This document shows positions 4,918-6,354 of a stretch of 6,354 nt of DNA, one piece after another (the stretch's first letter is position 1; each line of letters opens with the position of its first letter). The notes under the pieces were generated by a model that was not told the origin of the DNA, did no database searches, and worked only from the letters and a program-made list of their open reading frames with translations. Source of the stretch: Thermocladium sp. UBA166 (GTDB lineage Archaea > Thermoproteota > Thermoprotei > Thermoproteales > Thermocladiaceae). The position numbers and the translations under genes are program-made. The stretch is from NCBI GenBank assembly GCA_002508315.1, contig DAHE01000047.1:14319-20672 (forward strand), read 5' to 3'.

Positions 4918-6354
4918 CTAGGCCGTCACCACCTTGGATATATTGCGCGGGTTATCTATGTCCACCCCCCTGGCAGTTCCCAGCCTATACGCCAGCAGCT
5001 GAATCAAGGGGGCGTATATTAATGGGAGGATCAAATTATCGTTAACGCGATTCACAGTGATCAAGTAGTCATTCACCGTTTTTCTCCCTTCCTGGGACAT
5101 GACCACCAAGTAACCGCCTTTATGCCATACCTCGTTCAGTATAGGCTCCATGTCCCCATCGATCGAGCCCCCGGGCATTATGGCGACCACGGGGAACTTA
5201 GCCCCTATGAGCGTCATAGGCCCATGCTTGAACTCCCTGAAGCTGAGCGCCTCGGCATGTATCTGGGCGGCCTCCTTCAGCTTGAGCGCGGCCTCCATGG
5301 CGAGGGGCAATCCCAGAGGCCCACCCGATATAACGTACATGTCGCTGAATTGAGATAACTCGCTGAGCATTTTCTTTGGCACTTTAGCTTCGTTCAACTC
5401 ATTTTCTATGATGGGAACCATAGCCAATACCTCATTTCTTACTTGGTAAAGCTTATCCGTGGACATGGAGGCTAATTGAATCAGCGTGACTAGGGACGCC
5501 GTGAAGGACTTGGTGGCTGGAACGGCCATCTCGGGCCCAGTTCCAATTGGTAGGTAGACGTTCGACTCCCTCATCAATGTGGAGCCGAGCCTATTGACTA
5601 TCCCCAACACTATTGCGCCCCGTCTCTTCGCCATCCTCACCGATCGTATTATGTCCGCCGACTCCCCTGACTGGCTTATTGCTATTATCAATGTTCCAGG
5701 CTCCACCTTACTTAATCCATTGTATAGGAATTCGCCGGCCGGAATGCTCTCGGCATCTATTCTGCCCATTGAATTAAGGTAGTGCCGCCCTATCAGGGCC
5801 GCGTGGTACGATGTGCCCGACCCAATTATCATTACGTTCCTTGACTTCTCGAGCATCAGCCAAGCATCTTGCAAGTACTCCACTTGTAATATGCTGGCCG
5901 CTCTAGCTATTTCCTCCGGCGTGTCGTATATTTCCTTCAACATGAAGTGGGAAAACGATCCCTTGGATACCTCCACCTCTATTTTCTGAACCTTCTCCGG
6001 CTTAGGGGTCACTGCGTTGAGGGTGGATACATCAACTATCTTCGGCTCCATGTCCTCACCAACAACTGCGAATTGGCCTGGCTCCACGTACTGAATCTGC
6101 CACTTGCCCGATGGCAGCGCTTGCTCCTCTGACGATATTATAACCTCATCACCGTCCCACGCCACTACCAATGGATTCCCCGCCACCAAGGCATAAATTC
6201 TCGCGTTTCTTCCATCCAATAGGAGGGCGGTGAAATACCCGGGTAGCTTATATATGGTGCCCATCGCGGCCTGGATGTCGTTGTTGGAGGCGATTGCGTC
6301 CTCCGCAATGTGTGCGATCACTTCCGCGTCGGTTCTGGAGGAGAAGGCGTGCCG
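4918..6354 (-). CDS. glmS: Glutamine--fructose-6-phosphate aminotransferase (isomerising), partial: N-terminus beyond the right edge
   Basis: GlmS makes glucosamine-6-phosphate from fructose-6-phosphate and glutamine, the first step to UDP-GlcNAc for archaeal N-glycans. The visible 478 residues start inside the glutaminase domain: SSRTDAEVIAHIAE (5-18) matches the family's SETDTEVIAHL. About 125 residues, with the catalytic Cys1, lie off-window, so a full length near 600 is expected. SHFMLKEIYDTPEE (135-148) is the interdomain linker motif. The first SIS domain shows GSGTSYHA (178-185), SQSGES (227-232) and ATKSFT (280-285). The second shows MEAALKLKEAAQIHAEA and EFKHGP. Equivalents of E. coli Glu481, Lys485, Glu488, His504 and Lys603 are all present, at visible positions 354, 358, 361, 377 and 474, so the isomerase half looks active. 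The protein ends PRNISKVVTA, close to the usual tail that plugs the active site. A GTG at 6321 is an internal valine codon, not a start. It converges on the M42 gene with 23 bases between stops and no clear terminator. Confidence 0.95.
   Translation of the reverse strand, partial: RHAFSSRTDAEVIAHIAEDAIASNNDIQAAMGTIYKLPGYFTALLLDGRNARIYALVAGNPLVVAWDGDEVIISSEEQALPSGKWQIQYVEPGQFAVVGEDMEPKIVDVSTLNAVTPKPEKVQKIEVEVSKGSFSHFMLKEIYDTPEEIARAASILQVEYLQDAWLMLEKSRNVMIIGSGTSYHAALIGRHYLNSMGRIDAESIPAGEFLYNGLSKVEPGTLIIAISQSGESADIIRSVRMAKRRGAIVLGIVNRLGSTLMRESNVYLPIGTGPEMAVPATKSFTASLVTLIQLASMSTDKLYQVRNEVLAMVPIIENELNEAKVPKKMLSELSQFSDMYVISGGPLGLPLAMEAALKLKEAAQIHAEALSFREFKHGPMTLIGAKFPVVAIMPGGSIDGDMEPILNEVWHKGGYLVVMSQEGRKTVNDYLITVNRVNDNLILPLIYAPLIQLLAYRLGTARGVDIDNPRNISKVVTA

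Noticed and set aside
6319..6321. GTG as the start codon of glmS
   Set aside because: The frame stays open to the window edge and the eleven codons before it encode the conserved glutaminase-domain segment, so this is an internal valine in a gene cut by the window.

Overview
The window looks like chromosomal DNA from a thermophilic, probably acid-loving archaeon of the Thermoprotei (Crenarchaeota). The evidence is indirect. Two genes have AT-rich TATA boxes centred 26-27 bases before an ATG and no Shine-Dalgarno, the leaderless pattern typical of this group. Arginine is often AGG/AGA. The gene types are a surface penicillin-acylase-family hydrolase, an M42 aminopeptidase and an archaeal-type glmS. 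The large exported protein is very poor in lysine and rich in N-glycosylation sequons. Genus cannot be decided from the sequence alone.

Layout. Bases 1-495 hold no confident gene. There is a stop-free reading frame running in from the left edge that may be the 3' end or remnant of a gene, a weak hairpin near 310-354, and a promoter region (449-493) carrying a perfect 9-bp tandem repeat and a TATA box. Bases 514-3024 (+) encode a membrane-anchored, extracellular Ntn-hydrolase of the penicillin acylase family. Six bases after its stop comes a 122-residue, four-helix membrane protein (3031-3399, +) whose Shine-Dalgarno overlaps the acylase stop, so the two are almost surely one operon. Bases 3400-3856 are a 457-bp intergenic stretch without a convincing protein gene. 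It contains a nested set of complementary segments (3454-3646), read here as a candidate structured RNA of unknown class, and a separate long inverted repeat (3711-3770). Bases 3857-4894 (+) encode an M42 (TET-type) metallo-aminopeptidase with its own leaderless promoter. Bases 4918-6354 (-) encode the C-terminal ~478 residues of glucosamine-6-phosphate synthase (GlmS), whose N-terminal glutaminase part lies beyond the right edge. The M42 and glmS genes converge with only 23 bases between stops.

How the genes may work together. The acylase and the small membrane protein form a likely cell-surface unit. The M42 enzyme finishes peptide breakdown in the cytoplasm. GlmS makes glucosamine-6-phosphate, the entry to UDP-GlcNAc and so to the glycans that the acylase's many sequons would carry. 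The last link is inference from general pathway knowledge, not from operon structure. Nothing in the window is a CRISPR array, insertion sequence, rRNA or recognisable tRNA.
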